A stretch of 64,000 nt of DNA from positions 45,643 to 109,642 of the forward strand of contig NZ_SRYZ01000009.1 of NCBI RefSeq assembly GCF_004793475.1, written 5' to 3'. Positions 1 to 9,079 of this stretch are shown piece after piece. The DNA is from Bacteroides muris (ex Afrizal et al. 2022) (GTDB lineage Bacteria; Bacteroidota; Bacteroidia; Bacteroidales; Bacteroidaceae). A program made the position numbers and the translations under genes. The notes below the pieces were generated by a model, which worked only from the letters and a program-made list of their open reading frames with translations, ran no database searches and had not been told where the DNA came from. Each line of letters starts with the position of its first letter. Position 1 is the first letter of the stretch.

Positions 1-192
1 GCGGAGCATCATAATGGCACCCGAAGTCCAAGAGTTTACACAAAGCACTTCTTTAGCACCGGAAAACACTTTGATTTCTTCTTCCAATGCTTTCACTTTA
101 GGACCGGAAGTAATCCAGCCTGAACGTAACGAATCAACGACTTCGTTGATTACTGCCTTGTCAATATAAGGGGGCGAAAATGGAATTTTCAT
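1..192 (-). CDS. DegT/DnrJ/EryC1/StrS aminotransferase, N-terminal part
   Basis: Only the first 64 codons lie in the window; the gene runs off the left edge. The start is the ATG at 190-192 on the minus strand. The translation has the family's opening, with GWITSGPKVKALEEEI near residues 25-40 and a serine/threonine-rich SWTSGAIMML stretch that lines the PLP pocket. The Schiff-base lysine would lie outside the window. By family knowledge these enzymes transaminate nucleotide-linked keto-sugars to make amino sugars. As the last visible gene of the CPS operon it probably supplies an amino-sugar precursor. An acyltransferase-free PLP sugar dehydratase relative cannot be excluded from this fragment. 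Confidence 0.88.
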   Translation of the reverse strand, partial: MKIPFSPPYIDKAVINEVVDSLRSGWITSGPKVKALEEEIKVFSGAKEVLCVNSWTSGAIMMLR

Positions 193-207
193 AATTTATA
201 TATTAAA

Positions 208-668
208 CTATTTTAAATGAATCAAATATGTAAGGCCACAAGAAAAATGTTTTCCTTCCTGCATCATAGCTTGCACAGAAAAATAACGAAAAAAAAGATA
301 ATTCGCACCAACTAAAATGTCATGTGAATCATGTTCTACAATTTTTACAATTAATTTCATATTGGGCAATATAGAAGGGGAATAAGTTATTCCTCCGGCA
401 ATGCCATTCAGATGATAATCTTGGCGACGATTATAAAGATACGATACATGTATTCCAAACTCTTCTTTATTCACTGGAATATGTTTGTAATATGTTTCTT
501 TGATCAAAGAAACATATTCAACAAGTTGCATCCTCACATTGGCTCACGATACAATTGTTCACAAATGACGGACAACACACGACCGTATTTGCAACGCATA
601 TCAGTGAAGCCACATAATCTAAGAAAGATGAAGCTGTCCACCTTGACTTCCACTATTTTGTTGCACAT
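208..668 (-). pseudogene. Probable remnant of a YjbH-like exopolysaccharide outer-membrane protein
   Basis: Two short adjoining minus-strand frames lie here: a 44-codon one (534-668) and a 109-codon one (208-537, GTG or internal ATG start) that overlap at ATGTGAGG. The second ends with GGITYSPSILPNMKLIVK, then DSHDILVGANYLFFRYF and QEGKHFSCGLTYLI, resembling the repeating beta-strand C-terminus of Bacteroidetes YjbH-family proteins. The first contains a GFTDMRCKYGRVLSVICEQ segment similar to an internal YjbH repeat. Full YjbH-like proteins are several hundred residues long, so this looks like a decayed C-terminal piece. Family assignment is from memory of the pattern and is moderate at best. 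Confidence 0.45.
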
Positions 669-753
669 ACCTTTATGTCATTTATAAGAAAGACAAACTC
701 ATAGCTCCCAAATGCCTCATATAAATTCGAAGTATAATTCTTTCATTCGCAAC

Positions 754-1575
754 CTACTTTCTCGCTGTCTTATAAATCACATTCAACATGCATATCGGCA
801 TCATCTTAGCTCCTGCGTACGCTAACGCCCAAAAATCTGCCATTACACCATAGTGTAACATTTTGTTCACCTTATGGCGAAGTGTGAAGATACCTTTAGC
901 ATGCTTCCAACCCCTTCTACGCTTAAAGAAGTTATCATCCAATCGAAACCTAAACAGATATTCAGGTACATTAGCAAACACACAACCTGCCACAAATCCT
1001 TGCGCCCACATCATAGTATCTTCACCAAAGTAAGTGTCCAGCGAATACAATCCCGATTTCTCAATATACGAACGTCGAAAAATGACCGTAGGATGAATCA
1101 TGCAGTCGCGCTTGCGGAACAGTTTTTTGCAGTCCTCATGACTCTCAGGCATCTGCTTGCGGTAGTACTCACCACCATCACCCATTATCTCCACAGCCCA
1201 AGTACCAAGACATTCTACCTTTGGATGCTCATCAAAGTACTGTATCTGTCTCTCAAAACGATTCAGCTCGCTAATATCGTCAGCATCCATACGAGCGATG
1301 TACTCGTAACCAGCAGACATCACGATATTGAGCAAATCATTCAGTGATTGTGCCAATCCCTTATTTTCTGCACGCTTCTGAATCCTCATGCGCTCATCCT
1401 CCAAACCAGATAGATAACTATCTACCTCTTCGCGAATAGGGCCATCATATTGCACATAGAAGTCAAAATGTTTATACGTCTGATTGAGAATACTCTCAAC
1501 CGAAAGTTTTACAAATTCAAATCTGTCGTTCTTATAAAGCGACATAATTACGGCTATTTTATGTAGCATAGACAA
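754..1575 (-). CDS. Glycosyltransferase family 2
   Basis: A 273-residue GT-A fold enzyme of normal length for small GT2 transferases. The N-terminus (KIAVIMSLYKND) is the nucleotide-sugar binding strand, and the metal-binding DXD motif is seen as DADD at residues 97-100. It resembles AmsE/WcaA-type capsule transferases. It would add one sugar to the lipid-linked repeat unit at the cytoplasmic membrane face. It starts 3 nt after the stop of the upstream GT4 gene, so the two are translationally coupled; ATG codons at 1575 and 1569 are both possible starts. The donor sugar cannot be predicted. Confidence 0.9.
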   Translation of the reverse strand: MSMLHKIAVIMSLYKNDRFEFVKLSVESILNQTYKHFDFYVQYDGPIREEVDSYLSGLEDERMRIQKRAENKGLAQSLNDLLNIVMSAGYEYIARMDADDISELNRFERQIQYFDEHPKVECLGTWAVEIMGDGGEYYRKQMPESHEDCKKLFRKRDCMIHPTVIFRRSYIEKSGLYSLDTYFGEDTMMWAQGFVAGCVFANVPEYLFRFRLDDNFFKRRRGWKHAKGIFTLRHKVNKMLHYGVMADFWALAYAGAKMMPICMLNVIYKTARK

Positions 1576-1578
1576 TTC

Positions 1579-2712
1579 TCACATGTTCATACAGCTATAT
1601 GGCTTATAGTTTATTCTAAGGGCATCCATAAAGCTTTCTGCGGATTTAATAGGGCTGAACTTTGCAAGCTGTTCTGGAATATTTTGGACGTATTCGAGAT
1701 ACTGCTCTTCCAAAGTCTTAAACCCGAAAGCTATTTCATCTATCTTGTATGGATTTATTTTGACTCCAGCTCTGCCAACTACTTCAGGAAGGCTTGCCAT
1801 ATTTGAGGTCAATGCAGGTTTTCCATATCCAAAACCTTCAAGAGGAGGAATGCCAAAACCTTCACAGAAAGAAAGTAATACTGTACCACTGCAATTCTTC
1901 AGCAACCAATTTACATCGTTACGCGAAAGATATCCGAGATAGAACACATTATCAAAGTTGCTAATGTAATGGCTCATTTCTTGACCATAGGAAGAAGACT
2001 TTCCTGCAATTATAAGTTGTATATCAGAACGAGTATTTGCATACTTGACAAAACCATCAACCATTCCTTTAATGTTCTTCCCTGGTTGTAAATCTCCTAC
2101 GTAAAAAAAATACGGTTTATCCATGTCAATCTTTCTACCATTAACATCTTCGAGTTTGTCTGGTCTTTTGGGATCAGTTGTATTATTATCTATAAAATTA
2201 TACGTAATAAATAACCTATCTTCAGGAACTTTCAGGTATTTACGAATCTCATTATAGCTAAATTCAGAAACAGTCAAAACGGTATCACACAGTTTGCAAT
2301 AAAGTTTCGTCATCCAAGTTAAATAAGTTCTCTGAAGAAATCCGTATCTTTCTTTAGTTGTCAAATAATATACATCATGCAACGTGAATACTTTCTTACA
2401 ACGAGCCAACAAAGGCATTGATGTACAGTAGCTATAAAGAACATCTAAAGGCTTTAAATATAAATAGAACAAAGTTTGTTCAAACAATATTCGCCTTATG
2501 CCAAATCCCAAATTGGGGACATCCACGTATTCTACATTTAGAGAAGAAGGAACAGCAAGATATTCTATAGATATTTGTTTTTGCTTGTATATAATAAAGC
2601 TTACATCTATTAACTCATATTCTGCAATCTTTTTGAGAAGCATCTGAAAATAACGAAAAGGTCCTCCTCCACTTTGAGCAGGGAGAGCAATCATGTTTAT
2701 TCCGATAATCAT
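1579..2712 (-). CDS. Glycosyltransferase family 4
   Basis: A 377-residue GT-B retaining transferase. The N-terminal domain opens with MIIGINMIALPAQSGGG (glycine-rich acceptor loop). The C-terminal donor-binding domain starts near residue 200 (FFYVGDLQPGKN) and has the EX7E motif at E284 and E292 (EGFGIPPLE). It probably adds a sugar to the CPS repeat unit. It begins 4 nt after the acyltransferase stop and is followed after 3 nt by the GT2 gene, so all three belong to one operon. Confidence 0.92.
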   Translation of the reverse strand: MIIGINMIALPAQSGGGPFRYFQMLLKKIAEYELIDVSFIIYKQKQISIEYLAVPSSLNVEYVDVPNLGFGIRRILFEQTLFYLYLKPLDVLYSYCTSMPLLARCKKVFTLHDVYYLTTKERYGFLQRTYLTWMTKLYCKLCDTVLTVSEFSYNEIRKYLKVPEDRLFITYNFIDNNTTDPKRPDKLEDVNGRKIDMDKPYFFYVGDLQPGKNIKGMVDGFVKYANTRSDIQLIIAGKSSSYGQEMSHYISNFDNVFYLGYLSRNDVNWLLKNCSGTVLLSFCEGFGIPPLEGFGYGKPALTSNMASLPEVVGRAGVKINPYKIDEIAFGFKTLEEQYLEYVQNIPEQLAKFSPIKSAESFMDALRINYKPYSCMNM

Positions 2713-2716
2713 ATTG

Positions 2717-3697
2717 TTATTTTGCCTTTATTCCAAGAAACAGAAATGCTGTTATTTTATTACTCTTCACTGCAGTTGTAATAAAGTATGCCAGAACTAA
2801 AATAACAAGTGTACAAATAATTGTCAATGGATAATAATAGAAGGAGTCATTCAATTGTTTCCCTCCCATGGCTATAGTGCACAATCTTAATGGGTAATAA
2901 TGGAACAAATAGATACCCAAAGTACTTCGACCGATATTCAAAATTATATTTTTCGAAAAAAGTACTTTGAATCTTTCTATTAGTAACAACCAGAAATGGC
3001 AACCCACAAAATTAGTAACAAACCATATTGCAAAATCAAAATTGGAAGATATGTCCTTTACAATAAATATGTAGTAAAGAGACATTGTTATATAACAAAG
3101 GCTTGAATATGGTAAAACCTTTCTTAAAACAACAGTATCAACCTTCCAATAGCTATTTACGATATAACCATAAACGAAAAATAACCAATAACGTCTAAAA
3201 CTCATTAAAGAAAAATAGCCTGCAATTTCATAAGGAAGAATACTGCATAATATAGTCACAATAAAGAAAGGCGATATAAGCACCAATATCTTAGCAGTAA
3301 TACTATTTATATTTTTTATTAATATAGTACAGAATTTTGTTGTCAGCAGGAAGCAAAACAGCGAAAATATGAACCAAAAACCTGATTTAGAATCATCAAT
3401 AGACTTCTGCGACCATATTGATGAACCCTCAAGAAAATGATAATAAAGCCTATTGAAAATGAAAATACAGATGAATGGTATTAGCAGCTGTACTGCCTTC
3501 ATTTTTAGCCAACCCTTACATTTAACTTTATCGTCTTTTACTAGTAAGCCTGAAATAAAGAAAAACAAGGCTAAAAAATAAGTGTCGATAAATGAATGTA
3601 TAATTTGATTATAGAATATAATGTTTATTACATGATACACTATAACAGATACTATCGCCCAACATTTGGCAATATCATATGTATTATTTCTTTGCAT
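2717..3697 (-). CDS. Membrane acyltransferase family 3 (O-acetyltransferase)
   Basis: A 326-residue, very hydrophobic protein with about ten predicted membrane spans. It has the family's N-terminal signature: YDIAKCWAIVSVIVYH (conserved His22) and FFFISG at residues 45-50. Acyltransferase-3 proteins move acetyl groups across the inner membrane onto surface glycans, so this gene probably O-acetylates the CPS repeat unit. Its start overlaps the stop of the upstream GT4 gene by one base, and the next gene follows after 4 nt. Homology is clear; the acyl group and target sugar are inferred. Confidence 0.87.
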   Translation of the reverse strand: MQRNNTYDIAKCWAIVSVIVYHVINIIFYNQIIHSFIDTYFLALFFFISGLLVKDDKVKCKGWLKMKAVQLLIPFICIFIFNRLYYHFLEGSSIWSQKSIDDSKSGFWFIFSLFCFLLTTKFCTILIKNINSITAKILVLISPFFIVTILCSILPYEIAGYFSLMSFRRYWLFFVYGYIVNSYWKVDTVVLRKVLPYSSLCYITMSLYYIFIVKDISSNFDFAIWFVTNFVGCHFWLLLIERFKVLFSKNIILNIGRSTLGIYLFHYYPLRLCTIAMGGKQLNDSFYYYPLTIICTLVILVLAYFITTAVKSNKITAFLFLGIKAK

Positions 3698-4785
3698 TAC
3701 TGATTACTATATACTTTCTCTAAATACTTTACGGTACTATCAATAGAAAATCCTGCTCTTTCCAGGACATTGACTGTATTTCGGTCATGATTATTATGGC
3801 ATTTTTCCAGAATTAAGTCAGCCCAGTCAGATGGAGAATCGTTCAGAGATTTGAAACAAAATGTATCTAATATACATGCGTCTTTATTTACACTGTCAGA
3901 AACTACACAAGGAAGACCTGCAGCTTGTGCCTCCACCAAAACAAAGGGCAACCCCTCATATAAAGATGGCATTACAAAGATATCAAATGACTGCATCCAC
4001 TCATTTACATTATTTTGCTGACCAGCAAATATTACGTTGTCTTGCAATTCAAAATTCCGAACCTTTTGATGTATTGTTTCATACTGTTCTCCAATACCAA
4101 TAAATATAAGTTTGGAATCTTCTTCAATTTTCTGAACTTCCTTAAAGACATCAACCAGGAATGATTGATTCTTTGCATCTGTAAAACGCCCTACATGACC
4201 TATTACAAGTGTCTCATTACTTATCTTTAATTTAAATCGAATTGCTTTTCTCCACTCTTCATTATAAGCGAATTTTTTCAACATAATTCCATTTTTTATA
4301 ACAATAGAATTTGTATTATTAAAAAAGAAGTCTGAAGCCAAAGAAGAGCAAGCAAAACGATGAGTGCAATATTTTAAATTGAAGTTTTTATTAAACCAAT
4401 GTTGGATCTGTCTAAATAGTCCATTAGTATTTGAATTATGAGCATGAATAATTCTCACTGGCACCTTATACTTCCATGCAAAAAAGATTGGAGCCAATGT
4501 TGTCATTTCTCCTTCATTCCAATGAACAGCATTATACTTACCTTTATGATTTCTAAAGAATCTCAATAAAGTTCTGTAATAAATGAGCCCCTTCCTGCGT
4601 TGTGGTAAACGATAAATAGTAGCCCCATAGCTTTGAGCTTCTTTAGAGTTTTCGGTTTCACCTTCTGAAAATATCAAGAAATCTGCATGATAGGATTTTC
4701 GATCAAGCCCTCGCAGAACATTCATCATGAATTCTTCGGTGCCATTTTTCTCTAGTGAAGATGATATAAATAAAATATTTATCAT
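3697..4785 (-). CDS. Glycosyltransferase family 4
   Basis: A 362-residue GT-B enzyme. The N-terminus MINILFISSSLEKNGTEEF has the acceptor-loop pattern, a VIGHVGRFTDAKN strand marks the start of the donor domain near residue 194, and the EX7E pair is E277 and E285 in YEGLPFVLVEAQAAG. It overlaps the upstream GT4 gene by 4 nt (ATGA type), a sign of coupled translation in the CPS operon. Predicted role: transfer of one sugar during repeat-unit assembly. Confidence 0.92.
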   Translation of the reverse strand: MINILFISSSLEKNGTEEFMMNVLRGLDRKSYHADFLIFSEGETENSKEAQSYGATIYRLPQRRKGLIYYRTLLRFFRNHKGKYNAVHWNEGEMTTLAPIFFAWKYKVPVRIIHAHNSNTNGLFRQIQHWFNKNFNLKYCTHRFACSSLASDFFFNNTNSIVIKNGIMLKKFAYNEEWRKAIRFKLKISNETLVIGHVGRFTDAKNQSFLVDVFKEVQKIEEDSKLIFIGIGEQYETIHQKVRNFELQDNVIFAGQQNNVNEWMQSFDIFVMPSLYEGLPFVLVEAQAAGLPCVVSDSVNKDACILDTFCFKSLNDSPSDWADLILEKCHNNHDRNTVNVLERAGFSIDSTVKYLEKVYSNQ

Positions 4786-5852
4786 AGATTCTTTAGATAT
4801 TTATGCCACAGGTTGAATACTTTTTCCTCAGTAAAGTCTTTTGCTCTGTTTTTAGCTGATTTACTGAATTTGATACGAAGTTCAGAGTTTTCAGCCAAAA
4901 CATTCAGCCTATCAAGAAACTCATCAATATTGCCAACCTCATAAAGGAATCCGTTATTTCCATTATTAATTAACATCTTAGGTCCTCCACAAGGACAATT
5001 ACTTGATATACATGGAACTCCTACAGCCATAGCTTCCATCAAGGCGTTAGGAGATCCCTCAAATTGGGATGTCATAACATAAATTGTTGCAGAAGATATT
5101 GCATTAGCCACATTATCAGTACGCCCCTTTAGTATTATTTTATCAGCCAAACCTACTCGTTTAATCTCTCCAGATAGTTGTTCTTTCAATTCTCCGTCTC
5201 CATAGATATGTAGTTTCCAGTCTTTATGAGCATCTGCAAAAACCTTAAATCCTTTTATTAGAAAAAAATAGTCCTTTTGTTCGCTTAGTCGTCCAACAGC
5301 AACAATAAGTTTATCCATGGGGATATAATTTGTGTTATAGAAAGAACTACTGATGGGATTGAATATTATTGTTGACTTGTCCTGTAGTTGTTTAGGGAAC
5401 CAAGCTTTCGCATCTTCTGTCTGAAATACTGCTCCTTCGCTCAAGGGTAATATTGTTTTAGCCAGAATCTTTTGTAGAATGGTTTGATAGTCAAAGTTAG
5501 GGTCATTTCTGACAGAAATTATTGATTTTGTTTTTAATCCTCTTGTTGTAAGGACGCCATGATATAAGGCACTATTTAGAAAAGACACGAGATACTGAGG
5601 CTTTTCTTTCTTCAAAATGGATCGAAGTCTATATAAACGGCGAAAAGGTCCAATTAGCTTTGATGTATGGTATGCATTCCCCTCTGTCGTAAAGCGCCTC
5701 ACATTCTCGCTTAAGGAATACTCACCTAATCTGCGAATTGTGGTTATCATGATAACTTCATGATTATGTTTGGCAAAAGAATTTGCCAAATTTGTGATGA
5801 CACGTTCTGCTCCACCATTGCTAATATGCTCAATAAAAAAAGCTATTTTCAT
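4782..5852 (-). CDS. Glycosyltransferase family 4
   Basis: A 356-residue GT-B retaining glycosyltransferase. It starts with MKIAFFIEHISNGGAERV, the typical GGAER acceptor loop. The donor domain contains LIVAVGRLSEQKD near residue 182, and EX7E is E265-E273 in FEGSPNALMEAMAVG. It overlaps the polymerase gene upstream by 4 nt and the next GT4 by 4 nt. The GGAER form is common in galactose- and N-acetylhexosamine-transferring capsule enzymes, but the actual donor is unknown. Confidence 0.92.
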   Translation of the reverse strand: MKIAFFIEHISNGGAERVITNLANSFAKHNHEVIMITTIRRLGEYSLSENVRRFTTEGNAYHTSKLIGPFRRLYRLRSILKKEKPQYLVSFLNSALYHGVLTTRGLKTKSIISVRNDPNFDYQTILQKILAKTILPLSEGAVFQTEDAKAWFPKQLQDKSTIIFNPISSSFYNTNYIPMDKLIVAVGRLSEQKDYFFLIKGFKVFADAHKDWKLHIYGDGELKEQLSGEIKRVGLADKIILKGRTDNVANAISSATIYVMTSQFEGSPNALMEAMAVGVPCISSNCPCGGPKMLINNGNNGFLYEVGNIDEFLDRLNVLAENSELRIKFSKSAKNRAKDFTEEKVFNLWHKYLKNL

Positions 5853-7033
5853 ATTGTCAAAGATTTTGTTGTATCAATTCTTGAGATACAGTAACCAAGA
5901 CAGAGGTTCACCATAATATTATAGTCTGTATAAGACATTGAGAACATGGTTTTCGCAAAATAACCAATAAAAATCATCTTGATTACTATGCTACAAGTTT
6001 TATCCAAATTTGTCCTAAATGCAGTTCTAAAAAAGGACTTCCAATACATAAAAAAGACGAAGATGCCTAAAATACCTTGATTTACAAGAATCTCAATCCA
6101 ATCATTATGTGCATAATTATTACTTACGGTCAAAGTGTAGTTTGCCCCCCCCCCCAATAGTTGTTGTAGTGGAGTAGCACGATAAAGAAAATACTCCCAG
6201 AAATCGTCATACAAACTATCTCTTCCACTGGTATCTCCATCTAAGGTATCCTGAATACGCTCTAAGAAATACAGGTTTTCCATCATGTACTCTGAAATAA
6301 AGTAATACAATCCAAAGAGCAAAACAGAAAACGAAACCAAGAAGCCCAATTTCTTTTTTATTGAAATACCCAACAATGAATTATTGAAGTAAACTAAAAG
6401 CATTAATCCTGCAAAAACGGTCGCACCACGTTTCATTGAGTAAATAACAAAAATCAAGCATGTTAGTAGATACACATATTGAATCAATCTTTTTTGTGAA
6501 AGGAACATAGCAAATGGTATTAGAGATGCAATATAGTATCCTCCATTGTTCGTCACGCTATCATCCATTAAATGCCTTAGCATTGCTGCTTGCATTTGAT
6601 CAAAATAGAAAATCACCGCTACAACAAAAAGAGGAATAATCCAAATCTGAATGAATTCTGACGTAATTTTCCCTCTTTTACTATAGTAGTATATCGGAAA
6701 TAGCGGGGATAGCGATTTCAGAATTGTTGTTGTGTAGGAGAGTTTATGCATACGCTCTCCACTAGCTGGGCTAATATAAATAGGGCCATATAAGTAGTAT
6801 AATATTCCATATACAACAAACATAAACAGCAAAATATAAACCCATTTAATAAAAGAATGATATCTTACTAAATATAGCAACTTTATTGCATAAAAAAGCG
6901 ATATTCCCAAAAGACTCCAAAATACCAAACTGTTAAGTGGTGATTCTACTGCGAAAATTGGTAATAAAATCTCTATGCAACATAACAATAAGAACAATCC
7001 TGCTTCACTAAAAACAGCTTTTAATGGATTCAT
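5849..7033 (-). CDS. wzy: O-antigen/CPS polymerase (Wzy-like)
   Basis: A 394-residue polytopic membrane protein with about ten to eleven hydrophobic segments and a larger outer loop carrying GRDSLYDDFWEYF (about residues 270-282). Downstream lies YAHNDWIEILVNQGILGIF, the conserved HN...E...GxxG region of the Wzy_C/O-antigen ligase family. It would polymerise lipid-linked repeat units in the periplasm. It is the only polymerase candidate in the operon. Codons 293-297 are spelled with a run of eleven G (plus-strand C at 6145-6155). Losing or gaining one G brings an in-frame stop within about 13 codons, removing the C-terminal quarter. It overlaps both neighbours by 4 nt. Confidence 0.85.
   Translation of the reverse strand: MNPLKAVFSEAGLFLLLCCIEILLPIFAVESPLNSLVFWSLLGISLFYAIKLLYLVRYHSFIKWVYILLFMFVVYGILYYLYGPIYISPASGERMHKLSYTTTILKSLSPLFPIYYYSKRGKITSEFIQIWIIPLFVVAVIFYFDQMQAAMLRHLMDDSVTNNGGYYIASLIPFAMFLSQKRLIQYVYLLTCLIFVIYSMKRGATVFAGLMLLVYFNNSLLGISIKKKLGFLVSFSVLLFGLYYFISEYMMENLYFLERIQDTLDGDTSGRDSLYDDFWEYFLYRATPLQQLLGGGANYTLTVSNNYAHNDWIEILVNQGILGIFVFFMYWKSFFRTAFRTNLDKTCSIVIKMIFIGYFAKTMFSMSYTDYNIMVNLCLGYCISRIDTTKSLTI
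6145..6155. repeat. 11-nt homopolymer (G on the coding strand) inside wzy
   Basis: The plus strand shows eleven C in a row, read as G on the wzy coding strand. It lies after residue L293 and encodes three glycines plus the first base of an alanine codon. Eleven G keep the frame. Ten G give GGG GGG GGG CAA ACT ACA CTT TGA, and twelve G reach TAA about 12 codons on. Such tracts are prone to slipped-strand length change. Confidence 0.9.
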
Positions 7034-7950
7034 AGTTTCAGATAAGAACCTAATTGTAAATCAATATTTTCATCAGTGAAAGTTCCCATTCCACTTGCGG
7101 GATAGAAGGTTAACTCTCCAAAGTATATCAATCCGTTAATGTTATAGAAATCAACGCGTAGGAAAGATTGTTCTACACTTAATTTTTCAGCCAATTGAAT
7201 CATTTCTGCGAGATTTTCAGGCATATTCTCCACATGGCTTGGAACTGGAGGTAAATCGGCCTCTCCGAAAGGTAGCAATTTCCCATCAGGAGAATAGTAA
7301 TTAGCATGGTGCTCCACAAATCTGTCAAAATCAATCTTAAAGAAGCGAACCTTTCCATTGAAACAGAAAAATTTATAATCCTTCAAATCGGAACCTTCTT
7401 CTGCATTCTCTACCTGCATGAATTTTTCAGCAATAATCCTTTTCGGAACATTTTTGTATGGCCATTCTCGGAATTTTTTAAAAAGGTCAGATGTAAGAGA
7501 GGTTGTCAGTTTGACAAGAGCTGCTTCTTTATCAAATTTTCTTTTGTCTTTACAAACAATAACGTCACATCCACCTCCTCCATGTGTAGTTTTCAAAACA
7601 AATTGATTAGGAAGACAATCACAATCAATATCTTCTGTTTTCTCCCATACAGCCAATGTCGGAATTATATACTGCTTACCGATGATATTTGCAACATATT
7701 CCTTTACAGCATATTTATCTACCATTATCGTGTATTCAGGTTTTCGATTATTCATCTTTAACCACTGAATCTTTTCTGTAAATAATTGGGGATGTTTCAA
7801 GTTTGGCCATTTTCCCATGCGAGCACGATACCTAATTGTTAGATATGTATAATCGGGAATCCAAGAACCATACAATTCTACTAATTCATCAACGAATTTC
7901 CATGGTGATGTTATGAGTATTTTTATAGCTTTCAGTATACTTTTCATCAT
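7030..7950 (-). CDS. TupA-like ATP-grasp protein
   Basis: A 306-residue protein of the ATPgrasp_TupA family often found in CPS loci and often mis-named glycosyltransferase. Visible signatures are TEKIQWLKMNNR (about residue 58), MVDKYAVKEYV, the ATP-binding KTTHGGGGCDV and a C-terminal RVDFYNINGLIYFGELTFYP that supplies metal-binding Asp/Glu. ATP-grasp enzymes form amide or ester bonds, so it may attach an amino acid or acid to the polymer; the substrate is unknown. Its first 62 nt overlap the end of the upstream capA-like gene, and its stop overlaps the wzy start by 4 nt. Confidence 0.82.
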   Translation of the reverse strand: MMKSILKAIKILITSPWKFVDELVELYGSWIPDYTYLTIRYRARMGKWPNLKHPQLFTEKIQWLKMNNRKPEYTIMVDKYAVKEYVANIIGKQYIIPTLAVWEKTEDIDCDCLPNQFVLKTTHGGGGCDVIVCKDKRKFDKEAALVKLTTSLTSDLFKKFREWPYKNVPKRIIAEKFMQVENAEEGSDLKDYKFFCFNGKVRFFKIDFDRFVEHHANYYSPDGKLLPFGEADLPPVPSHVENMPENLAEMIQLAEKLSVEQSFLRVDFYNINGLIYFGELTFYPASGMGTFTDENIDLQLGSYLKL

Positions 7951-9079
7951 ATTTTTTTAAAGCATAAATCAATTTTTCTCTATGAGATTCGCAAATAATA
8001 TGATTTTCAATTCTCAATTTCTTCTCTCCTTTAAGAAATTTTGGTAGTAGTCCTCTTTTTGAAAACTGATACCAAATTGTATCTGTATATGGTTCCATCA
8101 TCAATAATTCTTCTTTTGCTGACTCTGAATAGTATTTATCCAAATTATTTCGAAGAGCAAGTATATCCCCGATAATTACATTCAATTCTTTTATTTTATG
8201 GGCAAATATTTCTTTTTCTTCCGTATTCATTAATATAACTCCAACTGCATCCTCGGTACATTGTTTATACGGAGTTAGTTCAAACGAAATTTTTTCTTTC
8301 TGGAAATCAATACTTACCATATACCCTTCAGTCCAACATCCAGAACGCTTTGAAGCATGATCAAATAAAAGATTGCCCAAACCATAAAATACAGGCTTAT
8401 CCTTATAAACCTCGTATCCACTATAACAATGCTGATGATGGTTTACTACAGCATCAGCACCTACATCAATAAAGAATCGATAAGTATCTTGCATTCGTAT
8501 AGTAGGTAACTGAAAATGTTCATGACCACCATGAATGATGACTATTATATAATCAGCTTTCTTACGCGCTTCTTGTATAATATAGTATTGCCTTATAGGA
8601 TTTAAAGGATTAGCACCTGCAGAGGTCTCATCAGCTATAGAAAACTCATGTTCACAGCAATTAATGATGGCGAGTGTTTCCCCACATAAATCCTTGTATA
8701 ATACTCTTTCTGCCTCTGTCGCATTTTTTCCTGCTCCTACTGTATCAATACTTGAATTGCATAAAACCTCAATTGTATCCAAACAGCACTGCTTTCCTTG
8801 GTCTAAAATATGATTATTGGCTAATGTACAACAATTAAAACCAGCATATCGTATAGCAGCCACGGAACTCTCACTACCTAACAAGTTTGGTCCACATTTT
8901 GTAATGGGCCTAGCATAATTTCTGTTTTTTACAATTGGGAACTCAAAATTCACAATAGAATAATCCGCTTGTTCGGTTACTAAACAAATATTTGCAAATA
9001 ATCCTTTAAAATTATTCTTTTGAAGAAAGTCGTTAATCCTATATGAGGGGCAGAAATCACCAGCTACAAGTATTTTCAT
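7889..9079 (-). CDS. CapA-like metallophosphatase-fold protein
   Basis: A 396-residue PGA_cap/CapA family protein with the calcineurin-like metal motifs: GDFCPS (residues 7-12), NFEFPI, LANNHILDQG, IHGGHEHF and the closing VNHHQHCYSGYEVYKDKPVF with YGLGNLLFD. CapA is known from poly-gamma-glutamate capsule synthesis, but members in CPS loci have unclear roles, perhaps modifying or releasing polymer. No signal peptide is visible, so it is probably cytoplasmic. It overlaps the upstream GT4 gene by 4 nt and the TupA-like gene by 62 nt. Pairing with an ATP-grasp gene suggests an amino-acid decoration, which is inference. Confidence 0.83.
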   Translation of the reverse strand: MKILVAGDFCPSYRINDFLQKNNFKGLFANICLVTEQADYSIVNFEFPIVKNRNYARPITKCGPNLLGSESSVAAIRYAGFNCCTLANNHILDQGKQCCLDTIEVLCNSSIDTVGAGKNATEAERVLYKDLCGETLAIINCCEHEFSIADETSAGANPLNPIRQYYIIQEARKKADYIIVIIHGGHEHFQLPTIRMQDTYRFFIDVGADAVVNHHQHCYSGYEVYKDKPVFYGLGNLLFDHASKRSGCWTEGYMVSIDFQKEKISFELTPYKQCTEDAVGVILMNTEEKEIFAHKIKELNVIIGDILALRNNLDKYYSESAKEELLMMEPYTDTIWYQFSKRGLLPKFLKGEKKLRIENHIICESHREKLIYALKKYDEKYTESYKNTHNITMEIR

